Assembly (NCBI GenBank): GCA_002348385.1
Contig: DEBD01000023.1
Coordinates: forward strand, 1-19,296
Direction of reading: 5' to 3'
Length of the DNA: 19,296 nucleotides
Source of the DNA: Gammaproteobacteria bacterium UBA2965
Lineage (GTDB): Bacteria > Pseudomonadota > Gammaproteobacteria > Pseudomonadales > Azotimanducaceae
Position numbers and translations under genes: made by a program. Below are positions 1 through 7,626 of this stretch, one piece after another; the stretch's first letter is position 1; each line of letters begins with the position of its first letter. The notes beneath the pieces were generated by a model. The model was not told the DNA's origin and searched no databases. It was given only the letters and a program-made list of their open reading frames with translations.

Positions 1-30
1 CGTCGATAAGACACTAAGGGGAGTACTAAT

Positions 31-1353
31 ATGAATGCTGCATCTCGCGGCGGTAGATCCGTCGTGCTTGGAGTTGTGTCGAAGTTGGTGGCGGTGCTGT
101 TTGCCGCTACGTTGTCCATGGGAGCATGGGCGGACCTTTGGGTGGCCACCTGGGCCACCGCCAACAAGACCGAAAACCCGTTCGGCTTCGACGCCAATCG
201 ACCCGCGCCGATAGCCAACGACACCACGCTGCGGCAGGTCCTCAGGATCAGTCGCGGAGGCAGTGAGTTTAGGATCTGGCTTACCAACGAGCTGGGCACG
301 GCGCCGCTCACCATAGGCAAGGTGAGTGCGGCTCGCGGGCTGGAGGGGTCCGCCGTCGAGGACGTGGTGCCAGTATTGTTCAACGGATCGGAGTCGGTAA
401 CCATTCCGCCTGGTGCGCGAGTGGTGAGCGACCCGGTGTCGGTATCGGCAAAGGCTTTCACCGATCTGGTGGTCAGCCTTTACGTCCCCGCTCATGAGTC
501 CACCCAGTCGCCTGTCACCTACCACCCGCGGGCACTGCAGACCAACTACATGGACGTGGGCGACCAGGTCATGGGTCTGGATCTGGGTGCGCCGGTGGAG
601 ATGTTCGTGTCGGCCTATCTGGCAGCGGTGGATGTTGCCGTGCGCCGGCCGTTACCGGTGATCGCGGCCATTGGCGACTCGCTCACTGATGGCGACCAGA
701 ATGCGGCCACGGGGCCGGAAGGCAAGCCGGAGCCCATCGACCGCAACAAGCGCTATCCAAATTTCCTGCTCAAAGCCATCCTGCGGTCATATGCTAGCGA
801 TGAGCGCATTCCGGGGTTGGTGCCGGTGGTGAATCTAGGAATCTCGGGTAATCAGGTCACCAACGATCTGTTGGGTGACAACGCCGTCGCCCGTTTCGGA
901 CGCGATGTACTCAGCCGTTCGGGAGTCACCCACGTCGTGGTCTGGGAAGGCATCAACGACATTGGGCTGCCACCGCTGCTGGGTGGTGTTGCCACGCCGG
1001 CGGCGGCCATTATATCCGGTCTGCAGCAGATCGCGGCGCAGGCCAGGGTGGCTGGCCTGAAGGTGATTGGGTGCACGCTCACGCCTTCCGGGGGATTTGC
1101 CCTTCCCACCTATTCCAGCCAGGGAGCCGATACGATTCGCACGGAGGTCAACGAGTGGATCCGCACCAGCGGTGCCTTCGATGCCGTAGCGGACCTGGAT
1201 GCGCTCATGCGTGATCCGGCGGATCCCACCATGATTAAGGGTGGGCCGGCTCCCAGCGACTACACGGTAGACGGTCTGCACTTCACCAACAGAGGTTACC
1301 GGGATATAGCCGGGGCCATCGCCGACGCCTTGTTGGAAGCCGGTTACCAATGA
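31..1353 (+). CDS. Secreted SGNH/GDSL-family hydrolase (esterase-like)
   Basis: A 440-residue protein with all the blocks of the SGNH hydrolase fold. Block I is GDSLTDG with the likely nucleophile Ser217, block II is NLGISGNQ near 268-275 (oxyanion Gly), block III is WEGINDIG with Asn309, and block V is DGLHFTNRGY with Asp414 and His417. Residues 1 to about 34 form a signal peptide (short basic start, hydrophobic stretch, AWA-type cleavage site), so it should act in the periplasm or outside the cell. A WVATWATA motif after the signal is usual in the larger members of this family. The family hydrolyses ester bonds in lipids, acetylated sugars or small esters; the substrate cannot be told from sequence. 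An AAGGGGAG ribosome site lies just before the ATG. The gene stands alone, with a terminator behind it. Confidence 0.9.
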   Translation: MNAASRGGRSVVLGVVSKLVAVLFAATLSMGAWADLWVATWATANKTENPFGFDANRPAPIANDTTLRQVLRISRGGSEFRIWLTNELGTAPLTIGKVSAARGLEGSAVEDVVPVLFNGSESVTIPPGARVVSDPVSVSAKAFTDLVVSLYVPAHESTQSPVTYHPRALQTNYMDVGDQVMGLDLGAPVEMFVSAYLAAVDVAVRRPLPVIAAIGDSLTDGDQNAATGPEGKPEPIDRNKRYPNFLLKAILRSYASDERIPGLVPVVNLGISGNQVTNDLLGDNAVARFGRDVLSRSGVTHVVVWEGINDIGLPPLLGGVATPAAAIISGLQQIAAQARVAGLKVIGCTLTPSGGFALPTYSSQGADTIRTEVNEWIRTSGAFDAVADLDALMRDPADPTMIKGGPAPSDYTVDGLHFTNRGYRDIAGAIADALLEAGYQ

Positions 1354-1378
1354 CCTGAGCCTTGATCTGGCAGAAACT

Positions 1379-1414
1379 CGGGCGCCCTAGGGCGCCCGTA
1401 TTCTTTGTGTTCTT
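1379..1414 (+). terminator. Rho-independent terminator after the SGNH hydrolase
   Basis: Positions 1379-1398 form a perfect 20-bp palindrome (CGGGCGCC, loop CTAG, GGCGCCCG), followed by a T-rich run to about 1414. It sits 25 bp after the stop codon of the hydrolase gene. The T-run is on the + strand side only, so it mainly serves that gene. The stem could also slow transcripts arriving from the opposite strand. From here to 1550 I see no gene. Confidence 0.8.
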
Positions 1415-1550
1415 GCCATTTGGTCGGCGCCCTTTCCCATACCGCCTCGCTGGTCGATAACGGATAGTCGCGTTCGCAGTCGCCGTCGCATGCCAAGGGG
1501 ATAGTCCGCGCCCGCGGAAGCACGGCCTTCCCTGGTCTAGTGGGCTCGGG

Positions 1551-2447
1551 TCAGCGTGGCTTGGGAGCCACGTCGGCCAGGGGCGTGTCCGAGAAGTCCG
1601 TGGACAGGTGAAAGCCATCGTAAGCCCTGGTGCCTGATGGGTGGGCAAACTCCAGCAGGCGTTGTTTCTGAAATGACTCACCACCGTCCACGCACAACGT
1701 GGCGCCGCGGATGTAGGCCGCTGCAGGCGAGAGCAGAAAGGTTACCGCCGCGGAGACTTCACTTTCGGTGCCCGGGCGTCCGCTGGGGGACGCTTTGATG
1801 TTCTTGGCGCTGACTTCCTGTACTTGCGGCGGGTAGGTGAGCATGCCGCTGGACATGATCATGCCGGGTGCTACGCAGTTGACGCGCACGTCCGCCGACG
1901 CCCACTCCAGGGCCATGGTTTTGGTGAGATTCTCGATGCCGGCCCTTGCTGCCGCCATGTGTGCCATGCCGGGGTAACCGGTTCGGATGTCTGCCAGCAT
2001 GTTCACGATGGCCCCGCCGTGCTCGCGCATGTAGTGCCGGTAAGCCGCATGTGAGACTAGAAATGTGCCGTTCAGGTTGAGGTCCACCACGCTGCGCCAC
2101 CCATTGGCCGACATGTCTGCCAGTGGCGCGACGAACTGGCCGCCCGCGTTGTTGAACAAGCCGTCGATGCGTCCGTGGCGAGCCAGTAGGGCGTCCATGG
2201 CGGTTTCGACGATCTCTTCGTCGCGAATATTCATCAGCAGTGTGTCGCATATGCCACCGGCGTCCGTGACCTCTTCTGCGGTGGCCTCGAGTACCTCCTG
2301 GCGCCGGCCGGCAATCACCACTGTAGCACCCAGGCTTGCCAGTTCATGGGCCGTGCAGCGTCCGAGGCCCGTGCCGCCGCCCGTTATCAAGATGACCTGA
2401 TCGGCAAACAGGCCGGGCCGGAAAATGCTCGTGTATCGGTTGCTCAT
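1551..2447 (-). CDS. SDR oxidoreductase, peroxisomal trans-2-enoyl-CoA reductase (PECR)-like
   Basis: A 298-residue short-chain dehydrogenase. The cofactor loop is TGGGTGLG (22-29), the NNAGG motif is at 99-103, and the C-terminal half reads NCVAPG and VDGG as in the family. The classical Tyr-x-x-x-Lys is replaced by His163-Met-Ala-Ala-Ala-Arg168, with Lys176 in an NLTK motif further on. This HxxAAR-AG-NLTK pattern is what I recall of the PECR / 2,4-dienoyl-CoA reductase branch, so an NADP(H)-dependent enoyl-CoA or related reductase is more likely than a plain alcohol dehydrogenase. KEGG-style names such as citronellol dehydrogenase also attach to such proteins. A GGGAG ribosome site lies 5 bp before the ATG. 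It is the last gene of a three-gene minus-strand set, 16 bp after the small membrane protein. Confidence 0.85.
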   Translation of the reverse strand: MSNRYTSIFRPGLFADQVILITGGGTGLGRCTAHELASLGATVVIAGRRQEVLEATAEEVTDAGGICDTLLMNIRDEEIVETAMDALLARHGRIDGLFNNAGGQFVAPLADMSANGWRSVVDLNLNGTFLVSHAAYRHYMREHGGAIVNMLADIRTGYPGMAHMAAARAGIENLTKTMALEWASADVRVNCVAPGMIMSSGMLTYPPQVQEVSAKNIKASPSGRPGTESEVSAAVTFLLSPAAAYIRGATLCVDGGESFQKQRLLEFAHPSGTRAYDGFHLSTDFSDTPLADVAPKPR

Positions 2448-2463
2448 CGGGTCTCCCGCGCGC

Positions 2464-2712
2464 CTATTGGCTCACCGTCAAGGCGGCCAGCATGTCGCCA
2501 AGGGTTTCTCTTACGCCGCCGCGGTCCACGTGGTAGCCCAGGGATACGCTTGCCGAGATGAGCGTACCGAAGCTGCGCACCACGCGCACTGGTTGGGTCA
2601 TGACGAACAGGCCGGGCAGGGTGCGTGCGATGCCCCACAGGATGGCACCGGTGATGATAAACGTGGCGGTGGCCGGCAGTGCCCAGGCGATGATGGTATC
2701 GAGCCAATCCAT
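2464..2712 (-). CDS. Small hypothetical membrane protein
   Basis: An 82-residue open frame between the PQQ dehydrogenase (42 bp upstream) and the PECR-like SDR (16 bp downstream), on the same strand. Residues about 5-29 form a strong hydrophobic helix (ALPATATFIITGAILWGIA), and 47-60 are mildly hydrophobic; the tail is soluble. I do not recognise a family. Support comes from the snug fit between two co-directional genes and the membrane-protein composition. The AGGGG before the ATG is very close to the start, so the exact start is uncertain. It may anchor or assist the periplasmic dehydrogenase, but this rests only on position. Confidence 0.5.
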   Translation of the reverse strand: MDWLDTIIAWALPATATFIITGAILWGIARTLPGLFVMTQPVRVVRSFGTLISASVSLGYHVDRGGVRETLGDMLAALTVSQ

Positions 2713-2754
2713 GCCCCTGAGTCTAGTTGGGCAGCCAACCAGGCACCAGCCGAG

Positions 2755-4773
2755 TTAGTCGGCTAGCCGAATCTGCTGGCGAATGTACTCGAATACCGCG
2801 CGTACCTCCTTCTCGGTGAGATCGTCGAACATGGGCATGCTACGTGGCAGCAGCGCGCCCTCGGCGACTACGGCGCGAAATGCCGCGTAGTCGGCCATGA
2901 GCGCGGATTCGCGCAGATCCGGACCGGCGGCCCCGTTGGATTTGGCGTTGCCGCCGTGGCACACAGCACAGGACGACTGGTGGTAAATCTGGGAGCCGAG
3001 CCCAACCAACTGCTCGTTCAGAGGCTGTGTACCGGTATCCGGAGGGTTGAACGAAAACCGGGTATCCGGAGTTGCTGGCAGTTCTGCTTGACCCTTCAGA
3101 CTAAAACTCAGCAACCGGATACCTCCGCCGCGGTATTTCCAGCCGTGCCGCTGGAAGGCCGGCAGTCCGAAGGATGCCTGACCACCCCAGCCCACTGGTA
3201 CCACCACGTGCTGCGTGCCGTTCTGCTCGTGGCTCATGGGGGCGCCCGTTATGCCGCGACCGGCGTCGAACGACCACAGCAAATCGCCCGTGGCGCCGTC
3301 GTACGCCAGAAAGCGCCCGTCCCCGGTGCCTTGAAAAGCCAACCCGCCCGCAGTAGCCAGGGTGCCGCCGTGCCAGGGGGTAGGGTACTGCACCCGCCAG
3401 CGGGGCTCCTGGCGTTCCGGGTCCCAGGCCACCAGACCGCCGGTACCGTCATCCGGCTCGGTGAGCGGGTAGGTGGTGACCATGCCGATCACGAAAAAAT
3501 TGTCGCGCAGCTTCAACGCCGGATCTTTCGAGTAGACGGCGCCCATGCGGATCGTGGGAATGTAGGCGAGTCCGAGCTGTGGGTTGTAGGACATGGCCTG
3601 CCAGTTATGGGCACCGAATGGGCTGGGATAGATCAGCTGCTCTTCGCCGGGCTTCATGCGGATGCCGGGCACCTCGGCAGGTCGTCCCGTGGTCAGGTCT
3701 ACGTGGGTGGCCCAGGTGACCTTATCGTAAGGCTTGGCGCTCAACAGGGCGCCGGTGGCACGGTCGAGCACATAGAAGAATCCGTTGGTGGGCGCCTGCA
3801 TGATGACCTTGCGGCGCTCGCCTTCGTGGTCGATCTCCGCCAGGATCATGTCCGCCGTGGCCTTGTAGTCCCACTGCTCGCCGGGATTGACCTGGTAGTG
3901 CCACACGTACTCGCCGGTGTCTGCCTTCAAAGCCAGGATGGAGCACAGGAACAGGTTGTCGCCTTGCCCCTCGCTGCGGCGGTCGTGATCCCATGGGTCC
4001 CCATTGCCTACACCGACGAACAGCAAGCCTAGCTCAGGGTCATAGGTGAGGCCGTTCCAGACGGTGCCGCCGCCGAAGACCTTCCACCATTGCCCGTGCC
4101 AGGTTTTTGCCGCCATCTCCATGGCGGTGTTCTCGAATCCGTCCGCGGGATTTCCCGGCACGGTGTAAAAGCGCCACAAGCGCTCGCCGCTGACCGCGTC
4201 GTAGGCTTCCACGTAGCCCCGCGTGCCGTATTCGGCGCCGCTGTTGCCGATGAACACCTTGCCGTCGAAAGCCCTTGGAGCGCCGTTGATGGCTTTGCGC
4301 TCTCCGATGGGAAACGCGCGTGTTGCCCACAGTACCTCACCGGTGTCGCTATCCAGGGCGACCAGCCGGCCGTCGGCGGTGCCCACGAAGATGCGCCCCT
4401 GCCAGTAGGTGATGCCGCGGTTGGTGTTGAAGCCGAAGGCGATCCCCCGCGGCGAGTGCTTCCAGCTTTGCGGATCGTAGGTCCACAGCTTGCGCCCGGT
4501 GGTTGCGTCCACGGCGTGTACCATGGCGCGCGCGGTGGAGAAATAGAGGGTGCCGTCCACCGCCAGCGGCGTGCTGTTGATGGAAATGGCATCCACGTCC
4601 AGCGCCCAGTCCAGGGAGAGCTGTGCCACGTTGCCCCGATTGACCTGTGTCAGCGGGCTGAATCGCTGTTCCGTATGGTCGCGACCATAGCTGTGCCATT
4701 GGTTTTCGGCTCCGTGCGCCGCTCCGGTCAGCCAGATGACGAGCGCTCCCGTCAGCCACCGCGCCATTGCCAT
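2755..4773 (-). CDS. PQQ-dependent quinohaemoprotein alcohol dehydrogenase with C-terminal cytochrome c
   Basis: A 672-residue periplasmic enzyme with a signal peptide at 1-22 (AHGAEN), an eight-bladed PQQ propeller with repeated tryptophan-docking motifs (for example DSDTGEVLWA and YDGATGDLLWSF), then a linker and a cytochrome c domain with CAVCH at 602-606 and axial Met646 or Met648. Likely calcium/PQQ residues are Glu181 (GNSGAEYG), Asn257 (GVGNGDPW) and the catalytic Asp302 (EQWDY). Lys304 stands where lanthanide enzymes carry an extra Asp, so a calcium type is expected. It would oxidise primary or secondary alcohols and pass electrons through the haem to a periplasmic carrier. The adjacent-cysteine pair normal in this family is missing; the aligned stretch around 108-121 has no Cys. 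The open frame continues back to 5307, but the start at 4773 has a ribosome site and begins the signal peptide. Confidence 0.92.
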   Translation of the reverse strand: MAMARWLTGALVIWLTGAAHGAENQWHSYGRDHTEQRFSPLTQVNRGNVAQLSLDWALDVDAISINSTPLAVDGTLYFSTARAMVHAVDATTGRKLWTYDPQSWKHSPRGIAFGFNTNRGITYWQGRIFVGTADGRLVALDSDTGEVLWATRAFPIGERKAINGAPRAFDGKVFIGNSGAEYGTRGYVEAYDAVSGERLWRFYTVPGNPADGFENTAMEMAAKTWHGQWWKVFGGGTVWNGLTYDPELGLLFVGVGNGDPWDHDRRSEGQGDNLFLCSILALKADTGEYVWHYQVNPGEQWDYKATADMILAEIDHEGERRKVIMQAPTNGFFYVLDRATGALLSAKPYDKVTWATHVDLTTGRPAEVPGIRMKPGEEQLIYPSPFGAHNWQAMSYNPQLGLAYIPTIRMGAVYSKDPALKLRDNFFVIGMVTTYPLTEPDDGTGGLVAWDPERQEPRWRVQYPTPWHGGTLATAGGLAFQGTGDGRFLAYDGATGDLLWSFDAGRGITGAPMSHEQNGTQHVVVPVGWGGQASFGLPAFQRHGWKYRGGGIRLLSFSLKGQAELPATPDTRFSFNPPDTGTQPLNEQLVGLGSQIYHQSSCAVCHGGNAKSNGAAGPDLRESALMADYAAFRAVVAEGALLPRSMPMFDDLTEKEVRAVFEYIRQQIRLAD

Positions 4774-4893
4774 GGCAACTCCTCGAGGTTCATTGGTAAG
4801 GGGCGCACTATATCGAAATGAAAACCTTCGCACCGGGCGGCTTGAAGCTGCCCCTTCGAGGTATAGTGGCGGGCTGAACCAGCGGCGGGGTCG
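4774..4893. promoter_or_regulatory. Divergent promoter region between the PQQ dehydrogenase and P450 operons
   Basis: A 120-bp gap separates the two divergent starts. TATAGT occurs in both directions: on the + strand at 4862-4867 (27 bp before the P450 ATG) and on the - strand at 4807-4812 (34 bp before the PQQ dehydrogenase ATG). Both fit a sigma70 -10 box at a sensible distance. I find no convincing -35 box at 16-18 bp for either; the best on the + strand is TTGAAG (4842-4847) with a short 14-bp spacer, so an activator may be needed. No long inverted repeat stands out. Confidence 0.4.
4779..4784 (-). promoter_or_regulatory. Ribosome binding site fixing the PQQ dehydrogenase start
   Basis: GAGGAG on the minus strand lies 5 bp before the ATG at 4773. 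It selects this start over the 178-codon upstream extension of the frame, which overlaps the P450 gene antisense and has no signal-peptide character. A second in-frame ATG at 4767 is two codons on. Confidence 0.7.
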
Positions 4894-6105
4894 ATGGGCA
4901 TCGAAATCAGCAGTTATGCGGGCGCCATGGAGGCGCTGCGTCATCCGGAACTGAAGCAGGCGTTGTACGACGCGGGTATGTCGGTGATGTCGGGCGCGTT
5001 GATCACCCTGCACGGGGAGGATCATCGCCAGCGCCGGGTGGTGGAGTTCGGCGTGTTTGGCCGTGGTTTTTTCCGGCGCTACGAGCGCGACGTTTTCGCG
5101 CGTACGCTCGCGCCGCTTCTGGAACCCTGTCGGGCGGCGGGGGGAACGGATCTGGTTGAACTCGGCTATCGGGTCATCATGAATCTCACCGCTGATTTCG
5201 CCGGAATCGACCGGCCGATACGGGACGAGGAGGCGACCGATCGCCTGCTTGGCCTGGTCAAGACCTTCAGCGAAGGGGCCACGCTGGTGCATTCGACCCG
5301 CGCTCATGCGGAGGTGAACGGCGAGGTGGGCGCTGCCATGAAGCGCTTTGACGAGGTTTTTTTTCAGCCTTCAAAAGCGCGCCGGCACGCTCTGGTGGAC
5401 GACGTGGCTGCCGGCCGCGCGGGCGAAGAGGATCTGCCGCGAGACGTGCTCACCACGTTGCTGCGCAACACCCACCGGGTTGCCCTACCAGAGCCGGTCC
5501 TGCGGCGGGAGATCGCCTTCTTTCTGCAGGCAGGGGCGCACAGTACGGCGAACGCCACCACGCACAGCATGCACGAGATCTTTACCTGGCTGGCGCGCCG
5601 GCCCAGCGGCGCGCGTGAGCGCCTGCTCGATCGGCCGGCCTTGCTGCAGCGCTGCGTGCACGAGAGCCTGCGTCTGCATCCGGCCAGTCCGGTTGCTTGG
5701 CGCAAGGCGACGGCCGATCTGCAAGTAGACGGCAAGAAGGTGGCCGCGGGCGAGCGGGTGACCATCAATCTGCGCGCGGCTAATCGGGATCCCGGCGTGT
5801 TCGGAGAGGATGCCGAGCGTTTCGACCCGGAACGGGAGCTGCCGCAAAATGTGTGGCCGTTCGGGCTCACTTTTGGCTATGGTACGCATGCCTGCCTGGG
5901 TCGGGATCTGGATGGCGGCGTGACGCCGAAGGCGGATGCCAAGCCGAGCAGCTATCAGCTTGGGGTGGTGACCCTGTTCGTGCAGGCGCTGCTGCGCGCG
6001 GGTGCGGCACCCATCCCGGATGACCCGCCCAGTGCAGACGCGAATACGTTGCGCAGTAACTGGGGCAGGTATCCCATCTCACTGACGCCGGAGGAAACCA
6101 GCTAG
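4894..6105 (+). CDS. Cytochrome P450 monooxygenase
   Basis: A 403-residue P450. The I-helix oxygen-binding motif is AGAHST (213-218), the K-helix ExxR is HESLRLHP (Glu257, Arg260), and the haem loop is FGLTFGYGTHACLG with cysteine ligand Cys334. The tail, rich in charged and proline residues after the haem loop, is unlike the common CYP tail but complete. It would insert one oxygen into an organic substrate using electrons from a ferredoxin; a putidaredoxin-type ferredoxin lies four genes downstream. The N-terminus looks short: the segment equivalent to the conserved LDPPEH...R region (LHGEDHRQRRV) is already at residues 39-49, where I expect roughly 80-100. An in-frame TAG at 4864-4866 leaves only ten possible extra codons. 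First gene of a seven-gene operon; its stop overlaps the next start (TAGTG). Confidence 0.9.
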   Translation: MGIEISSYAGAMEALRHPELKQALYDAGMSVMSGALITLHGEDHRQRRVVEFGVFGRGFFRRYERDVFARTLAPLLEPCRAAGGTDLVELGYRVIMNLTADFAGIDRPIRDEEATDRLLGLVKTFSEGATLVHSTRAHAEVNGEVGAAMKRFDEVFFQPSKARRHALVDDVAAGRAGEEDLPRDVLTTLLRNTHRVALPEPVLRREIAFFLQAGAHSTANATTHSMHEIFTWLARRPSGARERLLDRPALLQRCVHESLRLHPASPVAWRKATADLQVDGKKVAAGERVTINLRAANRDPGVFGEDAERFDPERELPQNVWPFGLTFGYGTHACLGRDLDGGVTPKADAKPSSYQLGVVTLFVQALLRAGAAPIPDDPPSADANTLRSNWGRYPISLTPEETS

Positions 6106-6845
6106 TGAAGACCATGTTGATTACGGGCGCAGCGCACGGCCTGGGCGCAGCTATTGCCCGGGCTGCCGATTCCGACGGATACCGCGTGGGGGTGCTGGAT
6201 CTGGTGGCCGAGGAGTGCGAAGCCCTGGCCGGCAGTCTCTCCGCTGGCGTGCCCTTGTGCGCAGATGTTCGCGATCCGCACAGCGTAGAGGCTGCGCTGG
6301 ATGCGCTGGGGGACGCGCCCGACGTGCTGGTCAACAACGCGGGCATTCTGCGAACCGGGCCGCTCATCGACCATGCGGTGGAAGACTTTGCTCTGGTCAT
6401 GCAGGTGAACCTGAACGGAGTATTCGTGGTCGCTCAGTCTGCAGCGCGGCGCATGCGCGATGCTGGGGGTGGGGTCATCATTAATATGTCTTCTATCAAC
6501 GGCATCCATCCCAGCCCCAACTGTGGTGCTTACGTGGCAGCCAAAGCCGGCGTGATCGGCCTTACCCAGCAGATGTCCATTGAGTGGGGTGAGTACGGCA
6601 TCCGCGCTAATGCGGTGGCACCCGGCTTCATCGATGCGGGGATGTCTGCGCCGTTTTACGAGAACGAATCGGTTCGTAACAATCGAGGCAATGCCGTCCC
6701 CCTTGGGCGCCTCGGAGTGGCGGAAGACGTCGCTCAGTGTGTGCTGTTCCTGGCGTCGGATGCGGCGGCCTATGTGAGCGGCCAGACCATCGCGGTGGAC
6801 GGCGGCGTCATCAACAGCGTACTCAGGCAGTTGCCGCGAGAGTGA
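6105..6845 (+). CDS. Short-chain dehydrogenase/reductase (classical SDR)
   Basis: A 246-residue classical SDR with the cofactor loop TGAAHGLG (7-14), NNAG (77-80), a catalytic Ser in NMSSING (129-130), and Tyr143 and Lys147 in YVAAK, ending with the usual AVDGG. Asp32 after the second strand (VLDLV) suggests preference for NAD over NADP. It probably oxidises a hydroxyl made by the P450 or reduces a ketone in the same pathway. Translation begins at GTG, overlapping the P450 stop by one base; GGAGGA at 6090-6095 is about 9 bp before it. This implies translational coupling. Substrate cannot be assigned. Confidence 0.9.
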   Translation: MKTMLITGAAHGLGAAIARAADSDGYRVGVLDLVAEECEALAGSLSAGVPLCADVRDPHSVEAALDALGDAPDVLVNNAGILRTGPLIDHAVEDFALVMQVNLNGVFVVAQSAARRMRDAGGGVIINMSSINGIHPSPNCGAYVAAKAGVIGLTQQMSIEWGEYGIRANAVAPGFIDAGMSAPFYENESVRNNRGNAVPLGRLGVAEDVAQCVLFLASDAAAYVSGQTIAVDGGVINSVLRQLPRE

Positions 6846-6849
6846 CCCT

Positions 6850-7608
6850 GTGGAACTGAACGGCGCCTCGATACTGATTACCGGAGGTGGCTCTGGAATA
6901 GGAGCCGCCACTGCTGCGTACCTGGCGGAACGCGGGTCCAGGGTGACCATTTCAGGGCGCCGCGCGGACAAAGTGCGCGCAGTGGCTGATGCCATTGGTC
7001 CCCAGTGTTGCGCTGTGACGGGAGACGTGACTGTGGCGGCGGACCGGGATCGTATGGTGCGTGACGCCGTGGCACACGGCGGCGGTCTGGACGCGCTGGT
7101 AAACAATGCGGGCAATATGTACCGGGGAGAACTGGCCAGCCTCACGGAGCAGGGGTTGCTGGACATCTTCCATACCAACGTGATTGGCGCCATGTTGCTC
7201 AGCGGGATGTGCGCGCCCTATCTGGCCAGGCGTGGTGGCGCCATCGTTTTTCTTGGATCGATTCACAACAGGCGTATGTTCCCCGGCGCTGCGCCCTATG
7301 CCGCTACCAAGGGAGCCATCGAGTCGGTCACCCGGTCCTTGGCGGCGGAGCTGGGCGAGCAGGGTATTCGGGTGAACTGTGTGGCACCCGGTGCGGTCTT
7401 CACGGAGATCAACCAGCGTGCGGGCCTGTTGGACGACGCGCAAGCACTTGAGCGCCTGCAGGGCATGAGCGGCCTGCATGCATTGGGGCGCATCGGCACG
7501 CCCGCCGAAGTGGCCGAAGCCATTGCCTACTTCATTATGGCGGAGTGGACCACGGGGGCCGTAATGGATGTGGATGGCGGCCTGGGGTTAGGCCTTACCG
7601 ATGAATAG
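6850..7608 (+). CDS. Short-chain dehydrogenase/reductase (second classical SDR)
   Basis: A 252-residue classical SDR, a clear paralogue-type neighbour of the preceding one but not a close copy. It has TGGGSGIG (11-18), NNAG (85-88), Ser137 in LGSIHN, the YAATK pair Tyr150/Lys154, NCVAPG and VDGG. Arg37-Arg38 after the second strand (SGRRAD) suggests NADP use, in contrast to the Asp of its neighbour, so the two may act in opposite directions or on different positions. It starts with GTG four bases after the previous stop, with no strong ribosome site visible, suggesting coupling to upstream translation. Confidence 0.9.
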   Translation: MELNGASILITGGGSGIGAATAAYLAERGSRVTISGRRADKVRAVADAIGPQCCAVTGDVTVAADRDRMVRDAVAHGGGLDALVNNAGNMYRGELASLTEQGLLDIFHTNVIGAMLLSGMCAPYLARRGGAIVFLGSIHNRRMFPGAAPYAATKGAIESVTRSLAAELGEQGIRVNCVAPGAVFTEINQRAGLLDDAQALERLQGMSGLHALGRIGTPAEVAEAIAYFIMAEWTTGAVMDVDGGLGLGLTDE

Positions 7609-7626
7609 CAGCCTGGAGACGACACC

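Noticed and set aside
2956..4032. 358-codon open frame on the + strand
   Set aside because: Antisense shadow of the PQQ dehydrogenase; composition is not protein-like and there is no recognisable motif.
4774..5307. N-terminal extension of the PQQ dehydrogenase frame by 178 codons
   Set aside because: It lies antisense to the P450, has no domain likeness, and the start at 4773 has a ribosome site and begins the signal peptide.
6102..7193. 363-codon minus-strand frame
   Set aside because: Antisense shadow of the two SDR genes, whose cofactor and catalytic motifs are complete on the + strand.
6105..7608. Recent tandem duplication of an SDR gene
   Set aside because: The two neighbours differ in cofactor-type residues and most of their sequence, so they are different SDRs and not a recent copy.
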